From the NCBI GenBank assembly GCA_017527945.1, contig JAFXPL010000174.1, positions 1-46,226 on the forward strand: 46,226 bases of DNA, given 5' to 3'. This stretch comes from Bacteroidales bacterium (GTDB lineage Bacteria > Bacteroidota > Bacteroidia > Bacteroidales > WCHB1-69). The notes under the pieces were generated by a model. That model worked only from the letters and a program-made list of their open reading frames with translations, made no database searches and was not told where the DNA came from. Positions 25,366 through 34,018 of the stretch are shown one piece after another (positions within the stretch are counted from its first letter, which is position 1; every line of letters starts with the position of its first letter). The position numbers and the translations under genes are program-made.

Positions 25366-26564
25366 GACAGCATGGTTTTGGCTTTGATGACGGCGGCTAC
25401 GAGCGCATCCGCCTCCTCAAAGGTATTGTACATGGCAAACGAAGCCCGTACCGTGCCGGGAATGCCGAAATGGGTCATGACGGGTTGTGTGCAATGGTGC
25501 CCGGTGCGAACCGCAACTCCTTGATGGTCAAGCAGAACTCCCATGTCATACGGGTGAATGTCCCCCACAAGGAAAGAGATTACCCCGGTTTTGTGCGCCG
25601 CCTCCCCAATGAAACGCATACCGTCGATGGCCGCCAATTTTTCCGTGGCATAGGCCAACAAGTTGTTCTCGTATGATGCAATATTCTCTAAACCAATATT
25701 TTGAATATATTCTATCGCTTTCCTCAGACCGATGACATCGCCCACCGAAGGCGTTCCGGCCTCGAACTTGAACGGCAGGTCGTTGTAGGTGGTCTTTTCG
25801 AATGTCACGTCCCTGATCATCTCCCCACCGCCTTGGTAAGGTTGCATTTCGTTGAGCCACTTTGCTTTACCGTACATTACACCGATGCCCATCGGGGCAT
25901 ACATCTTGTGGCCGGAGAAACAGTAGAAATCGCAGTCGAGGGCTTGCACATCTACCGGACAGTGCGCCACGGCTTGCGCCCCGTCGATGAGGACGGGTAC
26001 GTTGTGGCGGTGCGCGATGCGGATAATCTCGTCAACCGGGTTGACGGTACCCAAGGAATTGGAGACGTGTGCGACCGCCACAATTTTGGTCTTGTCGGTC
26101 ATTAGATTCTCCAACTCGCTGATTATCAATTCTCCTTTTTCATTAAAGGGCAGCACTTTGAGTTTGGCGCGGCGCTCTTCGCAGGCTATCTGCCACGGTA
26201 CGATGTTGGAGTGGTGTTCCATTTCGGACACGATGACCTCATCGCCTTCGTGCAGGTAGGTGCGACCGAAGGAAGCGGCCACCAAGTTGATGGATTCGGT
26301 GGCGCCGCGCGTGAAGATGACCTCCTGCGTCGTGGCTGCGTGGATGTATTGTCGCACTGACTCACGCGCCAGCTCGAACTCGTTGGTGGCTAACTGGCTG
26401 AGACAGTGCACACCGCGGTGGATGTTGCTGTTGATACGGCAGTAGTAGTCGTGGAGGGCGTCAATCACGACCTGCGGCTTTTGCGTCGTGGCCGCATTGT
26501 CTAAATACACTAATGTTTTACCGTAAACTTTTTCATTCAATATGGGAAAATCGGATCTATTCAT
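25362..26564 (-). CDS. sufS: Cysteine desulfurase, SufS type
   Basis: 400 residues. It takes sulfur from cysteine for Fe-S cluster assembly, using PLP. The PLP lysine is in FSGHKMYAPMGIG; the catalytic Cys is in AVRTGHHCTQP near the C-terminus, in the short-loop form typical of SufS/class II enzymes. The start MNRSDFPILNEKVYGKTLVYLDNAATTQKP is standard. sufB, sufC, sufD and sufE/sufU are not adjacent, which is unusual for sufS. It sits instead between a small membrane protein (8-nt overlap) and an SDR (4-nt overlap). The enzyme call is firm; its sulfur acceptor is not shown. Confidence 0.95.
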   Translation of the reverse strand: MNRSDFPILNEKVYGKTLVYLDNAATTQKPQVVIDALHDYYCRINSNIHRGVHCLSQLATNEFELARESVRQYIHAATTQEVIFTRGATESINLVAASFGRTYLHEGDEVIVSEMEHHSNIVPWQIACEERRAKLKVLPFNEKGELIISELENLMTDKTKIVAVAHVSNSLGTVNPVDEIIRIAHRHNVPVLIDGAQAVAHCPVDVQALDCDFYCFSGHKMYAPMGIGVMYGKAKWLNEMQPYQGGGEMIRDVTFEKTTYNDLPFKFEAGTPSVGDVIGLRKAIEYIQNIGLENIASYENNLLAYATEKLAAIDGMRFIGEAAHKTGVISFLVGDIHPYDMGVLLDHQGVAVRTGHHCTQPVMTHFGIPGTVRASFAMYNTFEEADALVAAVIKAKTMLS

Positions 26565-27072
26565 AGGTTTGGTTTTGATCGGTTTGATTTGGGAAAGAGG
26601 ATTGTTGTATGTTGTTATTATTTTGATTGTCAGATGGTTGTAGAAATCTAAGTTGGGTAGCGTACATCAACACCCAAAGCACGGACATGATGATGCCGTT
26701 GAGGTTCATGGCCGCTAATCCGCCGATGGCGAAGTTCATCACGCAGAATTCCAGAATCTTGCCGATGGTATAGACATGGAATCCCGCCTTGTTCAGCCGC
26801 ACCAACATGAGGAAGGCTCCGGCAAATAGCATGACCTGCACGATGGTCAGCAGCAAATATTGCCAACTTTTGATGGAAGTGTACAGCGACAATAGTTGGT
26901 CCACTTGGTCAGCGGAGAACATGTTCATCTCTTTGATTATTTCCATGGATTTGAGCATTTGGTCCGGGGCGAATGCCCAACTGAGATAGGCGATGGTGGA
27001 CGAGGCGGCGCTGAGCATGGTCAGGATGCCGAGAATCCATAGGACGGGGGTGCGTTTCGGGGTGTTTTCCAT
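26557..27072 (-). CDS. Four-helix inner-membrane protein, unknown
   Basis: 171 residues with about four hydrophobic segments (about 10-32, 68-92, 98-120, 122-142) and an Asn/Gln-rich polar tail (QPSDNQNNNNIQQSS). No signal peptide and no recognised domain. Its end overlaps the sufS start by 8 nt and its start is 11 bp after tilS, so it is surely part of this operon. The function cannot be deduced. Confidence 0.8.
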   Translation of the reverse strand: MENTPKRTPVLWILGILTMLSAASSTIAYLSWAFAPDQMLKSMEIIKEMNMFSADQVDQLLSLYTSIKSWQYLLLTIVQVMLFAGAFLMLVRLNKAGFHVYTIGKILEFCVMNFAIGGLAAMNLNGIIMSVLWVLMYATQLRFLQPSDNQNNNNIQQSSFPNQTDQNQTYE

Positions 27073-27083
27073 TGGTGAAGCCG

Positions 27084-28448
27084 TTAAAATGAATCGTTGA
27101 AGTGAATGTTTGAAAGTTTGCGGTTTATGAGTTTCATGGCAGGGGTGGTTTGGCCGGAAGGTATTTTCCAGCGCTCGTCAGATCGGTATCCAATAATCCA
27201 AACAATTTGATTTTCAATACATAAAAGCTGGATTTGCTCTTTTGTGAAGCGGTCGATTTTGTGGTCGGAGAAAAAGTCGCTGAGCTTCTGCCGGCCTCTT
27301 CCGCCAAGCGGATAGAAGAAGTCGCCGTGCCGCCAAGTGCGGATCTGCACCGGAAAAGTCAGTTTCTCCTTCGGGATATAAAGCATATCGGGATTCTTCT
27401 CAAACACCATGTCTTTTGGGCACTCAATTTCTTCCACGTCAAAATATTGTTGCAGTTCATCCAATGACTGGATATCTATGGCTGGATTGTCGGATTTTGT
27501 TTTCGGTTGAATGATTATAAAATCCCTGTTTATCAATAAAATATGAGTATCAGAGAAGAATTGTTTTCCTGTTTGGAAGTGCGTGTCGGCGGAAAGCCGT
27601 TCAATCACATCCAAGGAGAAGCCAAAGCGGTTCAGTATTTCATAGAGAATCAGTTCCTTGTCTTCGCATTCTCTTAGTTGTTCGCGTAGGATTTTGTATT
27701 GATTCCCGTCGTTCCGGAGGATACGGGCGATTTCTTTTTCGATTTGCTTTTGGTAATAGGCGTATTGCCGTTGCAGCACTGTGCGGGTATGCACGTTGGT
27801 GGATAGGAACTGCGGGTTGAGGTGTTCCAACTGTGGAATCACAGAGTGTCGGATGCGGTTACGGGCAATGTCTTCATTTTGGTTAGTGAAATCTTCCATA
27901 TATGTTATATGGTATGTTTCCGCGTAGAGCCGGATTTCCTGCGCGGTAAACGGCAGAAAAGGACGTAGAATCTTGCCGTTTTTGGGTGGAATTCCGCAAA
28001 GTCCTTTGAGTCCGGTCCCGCGGCAGAGGTTGAGCAGCTGGGTTTCGGCGGCGTCGGTGCATTGGTGGGCGGTGATGAGGAAATCGTAGTCGTGAAGCAG
28101 CTCGCTGAACCATTGGTAGCGCAGTTCGCGGGCGACCATCTCCACTGACTTGCCGGAGCTTTGTTGGATGGCAGGCGTGTCGAATTCGCGGAGGAGAAAA
28201 GGGACCTTCCATTGTCGGGTTGCCTGTTCCACAAACCGCATGTCGCGGTCGGAGTCGGTCTCGCGAAGGTGGAAGTTGCAGTGTGCCACAGCGAAGTCGA
28301 GGCCAGCCTCATGAAACAGCGTGGCAGCGACCATAGAATCCGCGCCGCCGCTCACGGCCACGAGGTAACGTTTGCGTTGGAAGTCGTTGCCTGCCAGCGC
28401 TTTCAGTTCCTGTAAAAATCGGTTCAGCATGTTTTCTCCCGAAGCCAT
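27084..28448 (-). CDS. tilS: tRNA(Ile)-lysidine synthase
   Basis: 454 residues from the first start; an ATG six codons in (28430) is also possible. TilS converts cytidine-34 of tRNA-Ile(CAU) to lysidine, using ATP. The PP-loop is AVSGGADSMV (31-40), followed by HCNFHLRETDSD, AHQCTDAAETQLL and RPFLPFTAQEI. The C-terminal part carries the TilS substrate-binding domain (RTWRHGDFFYPLGGRGRQKLSDFFSDHKI). The gene is essential in most bacteria. It is the second gene of the minus-strand operon, 5 bp after the lipoprotein gene. Identification is firm. Confidence 0.96.
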   Translation of the reverse strand: MASGENMLNRFLQELKALAGNDFQRKRYLVAVSGGADSMVAATLFHEAGLDFAVAHCNFHLRETDSDRDMRFVEQATRQWKVPFLLREFDTPAIQQSSGKSVEMVARELRYQWFSELLHDYDFLITAHQCTDAAETQLLNLCRGTGLKGLCGIPPKNGKILRPFLPFTAQEIRLYAETYHITYMEDFTNQNEDIARNRIRHSVIPQLEHLNPQFLSTNVHTRTVLQRQYAYYQKQIEKEIARILRNDGNQYKILREQLRECEDKELILYEILNRFGFSLDVIERLSADTHFQTGKQFFSDTHILLINRDFIIIQPKTKSDNPAIDIQSLDELQQYFDVEEIECPKDMVFEKNPDMLYIPKEKLTFPVQIRTWRHGDFFYPLGGRGRQKLSDFFSDHKIDRFTKEQIQLLCIENQIVWIIGYRSDERWKIPSGQTTPAMKLINRKLSNIHFNDSF

Positions 28449-28453
28449 TCCTG

Positions 28454-29428
28454 CTACGATTCAAGGTCAGTACGGATTTTGAAATAGCGTCGGATTTCCA
28501 TCTGCATGTACTCGAACGACCCGAAGTTGACAGATTTGGGCACCTCGTTCTTGCGCATCATCACCATGCCGGAGCCGGCGGCGTCAATGTAAGGGGTGAT
28601 GTCGGCATCGAGGGCAAAAGTCAGCTCGAAATCACGGACGGTCACACGGTCGTAGTTGCCGCTGACCTCTTCGAAAAGGATGCCGTTTTCCTCACAGAAA
28701 GCCTGCAGCATGGGGATGGTTTCGTCCCACATTTCCGGTTTCTCGTTTGGGTTGAAATAGAAGACGACAGCGTTGTAGTCGGGTAGGGTGTCCACAATTT
28801 CTGTTTTTTCAAAACGTCCCTGGTCATTGATGAGGAATTGTTCCACTGTTTTCGACTTACGGTGGTATTTTTCGGGATCGCTGAGGAAGGCCTGTTTGGT
28901 GGCGTTCGAGACGGAGTGTATCCATTCGTATTCTTTGGTGGTGCGGAATTGGCCGTCGGGAAGGCGCAGAGTCTGCCATTTTTCGGTTTCCAGGTTCTCG
29001 TCTTGCTGGTTGGCAATGCTGACGGCCACAGGAAGCACGTCGAGAATACGCTGGGTGCCGAAGCCGGAGGTTGTCACAAGATAAGTCCATTCGCGGTTTT
29101 CGGACCGCAACAGCCAAAGTTCACGGCCCTCAGGTAACCGTTCCACGCACTCCACGCCCCATTCTTGCGGAATGTTCGCCTTTGCCGTCCATCTTTTGCC
29201 TTGAAAATCGCCTGATTTCTCCAAAAAAGAAGCCAACACCTCTTCCTGCAACGGGTAGAGGGTGGTTTGGCTGTGGACATCGGCGGTCAAGGTGTCCCGT
29301 ATCACCTCCATGGGATAGACAACGGGTTCACCTAACGTTTCATTTTGGTCGTTTCTTCTTGAATGACAGTTTATTAGAAGAAATGCCAGTGACAAAATCA
29401 AACAACAGGTCAATGGGTTTCGGTTCAT
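28454..29428 (-). CDS. Lipoprotein of unknown function
   Basis: 324 residues. Signal peptide with a lipobox (LLINC, Cys21), followed by a short polar linker. The body is soluble and mixed alpha/beta, with several Trp-Arg segments (RELWLLRSENREWTYLVTTS), a middle part that reads like a cytoplasmic-lipoprotein enzyme scaffold, and a basic C-terminus. I do not recognise the family. A minus-strand TACCTTTG lies 15 bp upstream of the start (29443-29450), so it leads the tilS-sufS-SDR operon. No clear link to tRNA or sulfur metabolism. Confidence 0.8.
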   Translation of the reverse strand: MNRNPLTCCLILSLAFLLINCHSRRNDQNETLGEPVVYPMEVIRDTLTADVHSQTTLYPLQEEVLASFLEKSGDFQGKRWTAKANIPQEWGVECVERLPEGRELWLLRSENREWTYLVTTSGFGTQRILDVLPVAVSIANQQDENLETEKWQTLRLPDGQFRTTKEYEWIHSVSNATKQAFLSDPEKYHRKSKTVEQFLINDQGRFEKTEIVDTLPDYNAVVFYFNPNEKPEMWDETIPMLQAFCEENGILFEEVSGNYDRVTVRDFELTFALDADITPYIDAAGSGMVMMRKNEVPKSVNFGSFEYMQMEIRRYFKIRTDLES

Positions 29429-29442
29429 TTTGATTTTTTCGG

Positions 29443-29450
29443 CAAAGGTA
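29443..29450 (-). promoter_or_regulatory. -7 promoter element TACCTTTG of the lipoprotein-tilS-sufS operon
   Basis: CAAAGGTA on the plus strand, 14 bp before the start codon, in the usual cGGCAAAG context. Confidence 0.55.
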
Positions 29451-29515
29451 CATATTTTTCACAAATATGCCATGGAATGAAATAATCTCTGTGATGGCGC
29501 GATTTATTGCAATAT

Positions 29516-30331
29516 TTATACCAGTCGGGAGACGATTTTTCGCACCTCCACAGCTTCTTTTACATCGTGTACCCGGAGGATGGAGGCTCCTTTCATCAGG
29601 GCAATGGTGTTGAGAGAGGTGGTGCCGTTGAGGGCTTGGTCTGGAGTGGAGTCCAATAATTTGTAAATCATAGATTTACGGGAGATTCCGACTAAAATAG
29701 GATAACCTAATTCCTGAAATACATCCAAGTTTTTCATCAGGAAGTAGTTTTGTTCCAATGTTTTGCCGAATCCGAACCCAGGGTCGATAATAATGTCATG
29801 GACATGGTGCGCGTGCAGCTGTTCCAACTGTCTTCCGAAGAAGCGGAGCATGTCGCCAAGAAGGTTGTGGTAGTTTGTATATTGTTGCATCACAGACGGT
29901 TTCGCGGGTGTATGCATCAGACAGTAAGGTACCTGCAGTTTTCCGATGGAAGGAATCATGTTTGGGTCGAAGGTGCCGCCGGAGATGTCGTTGACCATGT
30001 CGGCGCCAGCTTCTACGGCGGCTTGTGCCACAGTGGAGCGGTAGGTGTCGATGGAGACGATCGCTTCTGGGAAACGGGTGCGTATGATGCGTACAGCTGC
30101 CACGATTCGGGACATTTCCTCCTTTTCGGGAATCTCCTGCGCATCCGGCCGCGTGGACATTGCCCCGATATCGATGATGTCGCCGCCTTCCGACAGAATT
30201 TGCTCCGTACGTTGCAGGATTTCCAGCTCCGACGTGTATTTTCCGCCGTCATAGAAGGAATCCGTCGTCACATTGAGGATGCCCATGACGAGCGGCATGT
30301 CAGGGGAAAGTTTTCCGTTGAAATTGTACAT
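29516..30331 (-). CDS. folP: Dihydropteroate synthase
   Basis: 271 residues. FolP joins p-aminobenzoate to dihydropterin pyrophosphate in folate synthesis and is the target of sulfonamides. Motifs: MGILNVTTDSFYDGG (16-30), GGDIIDIGAMSTRP, VSIDTYR, VNDISGG, DIIIDPGFGFGKT and VGISRKSMI. It starts 30 bp downstream of a perfect three-unit ATCACAA array. No other folate gene is close. Identification is firm; I see no changes at positions I would link to resistance. Confidence 0.97.
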   Translation of the reverse strand: MYNFNGKLSPDMPLVMGILNVTTDSFYDGGKYTSELEILQRTEQILSEGGDIIDIGAMSTRPDAQEIPEKEEMSRIVAAVRIIRTRFPEAIVSIDTYRSTVAQAAVEAGADMVNDISGGTFDPNMIPSIGKLQVPYCLMHTPAKPSVMQQYTNYHNLLGDMLRFFGRQLEQLHAHHVHDIIIDPGFGFGKTLEQNYFLMKNLDVFQELGYPILVGISRKSMIYKLLDSTPDQALNGTTSLNTIALMKGASILRVHDVKEAVEVRKIVSRLV

Positions 30332-30360
30332 GGGAAGGGTTGAGGGTTAAAGTGTTCAAA

Positions 30361-30381
30361 ATCACAAATCACAAATCACAA
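30361..30381. repeat. Heptanucleotide array ATCACAA
   Basis: Three perfect ATCACAA units in the folP leader, directly beside the terminator of the neighbouring minus-strand gene. Confidence 0.65.
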
Positions 30382-30413
30382 AAAAGGGACGACTTTGCAG
30401 CCATCCCTTTTTT
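30380..30413 (-). terminator. Terminator of the T9SS cargo gene
   Basis: Arms AAAAAAGGGA (30380-30389) / TCCCTTTTTT (30404-30413) around a 14-nt loop, 20 bp after the stop of the minus-strand gene. Confidence 0.75.
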
Positions 30414-30433
30414 ATGAATATTAACGGTCGAAA

Positions 30434-31705
30434 TTATTTCACAACCACTTTGGTGGTGGAAATCTTGCCGTTTTGGTTCACCTTGAGCATATAGACACCG
30501 CTGTGGAGGTTAGCAACATTCACATCAGCGCGGCCGGTGATGGTTTCATTGTAAACCATTTGGCCAACGAGGTTGAAGAGTTGGATGTTAGCCTTCTCAT
30601 CGTTGCCGAGATCCACCGTGAACTTGTTGGTGGCAGGGTTCGGATAGACGGTCATGTTGTTCTTCTCAATCTCGGGAACGTTCACGATAGCGCAGTCGTT
30701 GCAGGAAACACGCAGGGTGATGTCAGGATAGTTGATAGCCTGGTTCCAGATAGGGCAGGGATAGAAATAATTATTGAAGAAATCATAGCTACTCTGGTTG
30801 AGGTTGTACTCGCTGATGATGGTACCTTGGTTGTGGTTGTGGTAAATTTCATCGGGAGGTGTTGCGACACCACTGCCTGCGAACGGATAATATTCAGGAC
30901 GGGGATCTTCCGCAACCCAGCCATAGAAGCGGGTGTGGTTTAAGATGTTGTCATTCAAAGGAACTTCGTAGGCGCGTTTCAGCGTGTAGGTGACGTTAAT
31001 CACTTTGCTGGTAATGTTGTTCAAATGAACAGGAACACCAAAATAGTCAGGATACATACCGCCGGTTTCAGCATTTACTTCGCCGTAATCTGCGGAAGTC
31101 AACGGGATTTTGTAGATTTGTGCGCCTTGGGAAAGGTGAGTGTTAGCATCGTAAGGCACCGGGTAATATTCCACCACGGGAACAGCGGGATTACCTGCTT
31201 GCAAAGTCATCAATTCATCGGTGAAATTGGTGAAGATGGCAACGATAAGGGTATCCACATTGCCGGCAGGAACGGCTGAGCCGCCATTGTAGTGACCCAG
31301 AATGAACACGGAGTCGATGTTGTAGCTGTTGGTCGCGTTCATGGAGATGCCTTGCTCGGGAGCGACATCATCCCAAATGGTGTTGGTGAAGTCGAAGGTT
31401 TGACCCAGACCGAACCAGAAACCGTAGCCAGTGGTGCTATCGGAGTAGGTGGTAAGACCGTTGGAGTCCATTGCCACACGGCCGGCGGCGTAGTGGCTGC
31501 CGTCAAGTTCTTGTGCCATATAGACGTAAACGGCCTCGGCATAGTTGAAGAGTTCTTCAGAAGCCTCTCCCTTTGCGGATTTTTGAAGCTTCAGTTCAGG
31601 CTTTCCCGCAGCGATTTTTTCTGAGCGGAAAGGTTTTGGCTGGATTTGTGCAAAGCTGAAAGAGAACATCAGCATTGCAGCCATTAACATGTAAATCTTT
31701 TTCAT
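30434..31705 (-). CDS. Secreted protein with T9SS C-terminal sorting domain
   Basis: 423 residues. Signal peptide ends FSFSFAQ. The body (about 60-335) is beta-rich with many Tyr/Asn/Gly and no catalytic motif that I recognise. The last ~75 residues are a type A sorting domain (MTVYPNPATNKFTVDL, then NIQLFNLVGQMVYNETI, then LHSGVYMLKV and TTKVVVK), so it should be carried across the outer membrane by the type IX system and anchored or released. It is a single-gene unit with promoter at 31758-31765 and terminator at 30380-30413. Probably a surface or adhesin-like protein. Confidence 0.88.
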   Translation of the reverse strand: MKKIYMLMAAMLMFSFSFAQIQPKPFRSEKIAAGKPELKLQKSAKGEASEELFNYAEAVYVYMAQELDGSHYAAGRVAMDSNGLTTYSDSTTGYGFWFGLGQTFDFTNTIWDDVAPEQGISMNATNSYNIDSVFILGHYNGGSAVPAGNVDTLIVAIFTNFTDELMTLQAGNPAVPVVEYYPVPYDANTHLSQGAQIYKIPLTSADYGEVNAETGGMYPDYFGVPVHLNNITSKVINVTYTLKRAYEVPLNDNILNHTRFYGWVAEDPRPEYYPFAGSGVATPPDEIYHNHNQGTIISEYNLNQSSYDFFNNYFYPCPIWNQAINYPDITLRVSCNDCAIVNVPEIEKNNMTVYPNPATNKFTVDLGNDEKANIQLFNLVGQMVYNETITGRADVNVANLHSGVYMLKVNQNGKISTTKVVVK

Positions 31706-31757
31706 TGTTTAATTGTTTTGATTTTTAATTATTATTAGTTCATTTTATTCAAGGCGG

Positions 31758-31765
31758 CAAAGATA
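31758..31765 (-). promoter_or_regulatory. -7 promoter element TATCTTTG of the T9SS cargo gene
   Basis: CAAAGATA on the plus strand, in the ggCGGCAAAGATA context, 53 bp before the start. Nothing else is recognised between it and the rho promoter about 190 bp away. Confidence 0.6.
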
Positions 31766-31952
31766 CTCTTTTTATGGTTGAGTCGGCGTTTTTTTTTCAT
31801 AAAAATTCTTAATACCGGTTTGTTGATAAGTGATACCGTCATATCCTTGTTTGTTAGACGGGGAAGACCCTTTTCGAGTTTAAAAATACCATTCACTTTT
31901 TAATGTTGACAAAGAAAAAAATCAAAATAGGCTTGGACATAAAAAAATATTG

Positions 31953-31960
31953 TATCTTTG
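31953..31960 (+). promoter_or_regulatory. -7 promoter element TATCTTTG of rho
   Basis: An exact match, about 134 bp before the rho start, which gives a long 5' leader containing the hairpin at 32000-32022. Confidence 0.6.
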
Positions 31961-31999
31961 CGCCGCTTTTCAAAACGATGTTTCGCATCGGGAAATGCT

Positions 32000-32022
32000 G
32001 CTGGTTTTCAAGGAAAGCCAGC
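32000..32022 (+). promoter_or_regulatory. Hairpin in the rho leader
   Basis: Arms GCTGGTTTT / AAAGCCAGC pair over nine positions (one G-T pair) around loop CAAGG. Its place in the leader suggests control of rho, which is autoregulated in E. coli, but no mechanism is shown here. Confidence 0.45.
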
Positions 32023-32093
32023 GGTCTGTGGCAAAGGCAAGCATTCCCGTTGCATCCAATCCAATGTAAATTTATCACAAAAAAAGACAATAA

Positions 32094-33989
32094 ATGTCAG
32101 AAATTAGCGAAAACAAACCCAGAAGAAGAAGGGTGGTGAGAGGAGGAGAAGGTTTAATGGCCACCTCAAACGAGACGAAAATGAAAGGGAAGGCAAGAGT
32201 GGTGGAAAAAGTTGCCATGCCGTTGTTCAATACCGTGAAAGCGGATGTCGCCGATAAAACGACAGTAAAAGAGGTTACTTTATCGGAGGAAATCCCGCAG
32301 ATGGCCAATCCGCTGCCCGTGGAGGTGAAATCTCGCCGGGGAAGGAAACCCAAACAAACGCCCGAAACTGCTCCCGCCGAGAATAATATGGTCCAGCCTG
32401 TGGCAGAGGAGGCAACCATGGAAAAGAAACGCCGGGGCCGCCCGAAAAAACAGTCCGTCCCGCTTGACGACCTTCCGGTGGAATCCATGGTGGAGGAACT
32501 GATGCCTACGCCGGATAAAATGGAACGCAAGGAATACAGCTTGTTTCCTGAAGATGAGGTTTTAGAAACACCGTCAGAACCGCATTCTGAAGAAAAGGAC
32601 CTCCCCATCCTTGACGTTGAAAAGGTGGCCAAACAGGCTCCGGCTGACACCGAAAACAAAGAGAAGGCCGCAAAACCACGTCGCGGACGCCCGAAAAAGA
32701 AAATCGCTGACAACACCACGGTTGACAAACCGGATGCCGACACCCCAAATGCAGACATGCAGGATAAAATACAAACGGAAGCCGGAAGCGGCAGTTATCC
32801 GGTTGGGCAGGAGGACTCCGATGAGGCGATGCTGGAAGATGCACATGTTCCTTACCTGGCCAACGCCCAGTACGATGGATCCGTGATGGCCGAGGGCGTG
32901 CTCGAAATCACCAGCGAAAACTGCGGGTTCCTGCGCTCTTCCGACTACAATTACCTCTCTTCCCCCGACGACATCTATGTCTCCATGTCTCAGATCAAAC
33001 TCTTCGGGCTTAAGAACGGGGACACCGTCTATGGCGCCATCCGTCCCCCAAAACCCGGCGAAAAATATTTCCCGCTGACCAAAATCGACCGAATCAACGG
33101 CTGCCTGCCTGAAGAAATCCGCGACCGTATCCCGTTCGACTATCTCACCCCGATGTTTCCGGACGAGAAGATCAACATCACCGGGCACCCCGGCTGCAAG
33201 CTCTCCACCCGCATCATCGACCTCTTTGCCCCCATCGGCAAAGGCCAGCGCGGACTGATAGTGGCACAGCCGAAAACTGGTAAGACGGTACTGCTTAAGG
33301 ATATTGCCAACGCCATCGCCTATAACCATCCCGAAATATACCTTATCATATTATTAATAGACGAACGCCCCGAAGAGGTGACCGACATGCAGCGAAGCGT
33401 GAACGCGGAGGTGATTTCCTCCACGTTCGACGAACCCGCCGAACGCCATGTCAAAATCGCCAACATGGTGCTCGACAAAGCGAAGCGCATGGTGGAGTGT
33501 GGCCACGATGTCTGCATCTTGCTCGACTCCATCACCCGACTGGCCCGCGCCTTCAACACTATGGCGCCTGCCTCCGGCAAGGTACTCTCCGGCGGTGTGG
33601 AGGCCAACGCCCTCCAAAAGCCGAAACGCTTCTTCGGCGCCGCCCGCAACGTGGAAAACGGCGGTTCCCTCACCATCATCTCCACCGCCCTCATTGACAC
33701 CGGCTCCCGCATGGACGAGGTGATCTTCGAGGAATTCAAAGGCACCGGCAACATGGAACTGCAGCTCGATCGCAAACTTGCCAACAAACGCATATATCCA
33801 GCTGTTGATATCGTGGCTTCCAGTACGCGTCGTGACGACCTGCTCCAGGATGCCGCAACCCTGCAGAAAGTTTGGATTCTTCGCAACCATATCGCCGATA
33901 TGACAACTATCGAGGCGATGAACTTGGTACTCAGCAATATGCAGGACACGAAAAATAATGAGGAATTCCTGAATTCGATGAACGGATAA
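32094..33989 (+). CDS. rho: Transcription termination factor Rho with long disordered N-terminus
   Basis: 631 residues. Rho is a hexameric RNA helicase that ends transcription. From about 264 on it has the RNA-binding cold-shock domain ([15 protein letters not shown]) and the ATPase core with Walker A ([10 protein letters not shown]), [13 protein letters not shown] and the Q/R-loop region. Residues 1-255 are low-complexity, charged and probably disordered, with three AT-hook-like motifs: RRGRK (81-85), RRGRP (113-117) and RRGRP (196-200). I cannot recognise the usual helical Rho_N domain before it; the codon before the ATG is a stop. The plus strand is C-rich here, unlike its neighbours. Confidence 0.95.
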   Translation: MSEISENKPRRRRVVRGGEGLMATSNETKMKGKARVVEKVAMPLFNTVKADVADKTTVKEVTLSEEIPQMANPLPVEVKSRRGRKPKQTPETAPAENNMVQPVAEEATMEKKRRGRPKKQSVPLDDLPVESMVEELMPTPDKMERKEYSLFPEDEVLETPSEPHSEEKDLPILDVEKVAKQAPADTENKEKAAKPRRGRPKKKIADNTTVDKPDADTPNADMQDKIQTEAGSGSYPVGQEDSDEAMLEDAHVPYLANAQYDGSVMAEGVLEITSENCGFLRSSDYNYLSSPDDIYVSMSQIKLFGLKNGDTVYGAIRPPKPGEKYFPLTKIDRINGCLPEEIRDRIPFDYLTPMFPDEKINITGHPGCKLSTRIIDLFAPIGKGQRGLIVAQPKTGKTVLLKDIANAIAYNHPEIYLIILLIDERPEEVTDMQRSVNAEVISSTFDEPAERHVKIANMVLDKAKRMVECGHDVCILLDSITRLARAFNTMAPASGKVLSGGVEANALQKPKRFFGAARNVENGGSLTIISTALIDTGSRMDEVIFEEFKGTGNMELQLDRKLANKRIYPAVDIVASSTRRDDLLQDAATLQKVWILRNHIADMTTIEAMNLVLSNMQDTKNNEEFLNSMNG

Positions 33990-34018
33990 TACGCCATGTC
34001 TTTGTGCGCCTATTTTTG

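Noticed and set aside
28642..29280. Overlapping minus-strand frames in the lipoprotein gene
   Set aside because: The Thr/Ser/Pro-rich translations are typical of a shifted frame; the 324-residue frame has a lipobox and a promoter.
34011..34018. TATTTTTG as promoter of the serine hydrolase gene
   Set aside because: It touches the start codon at 34019, so transcription would begin inside the signal peptide; probably chance or read-through from rho.
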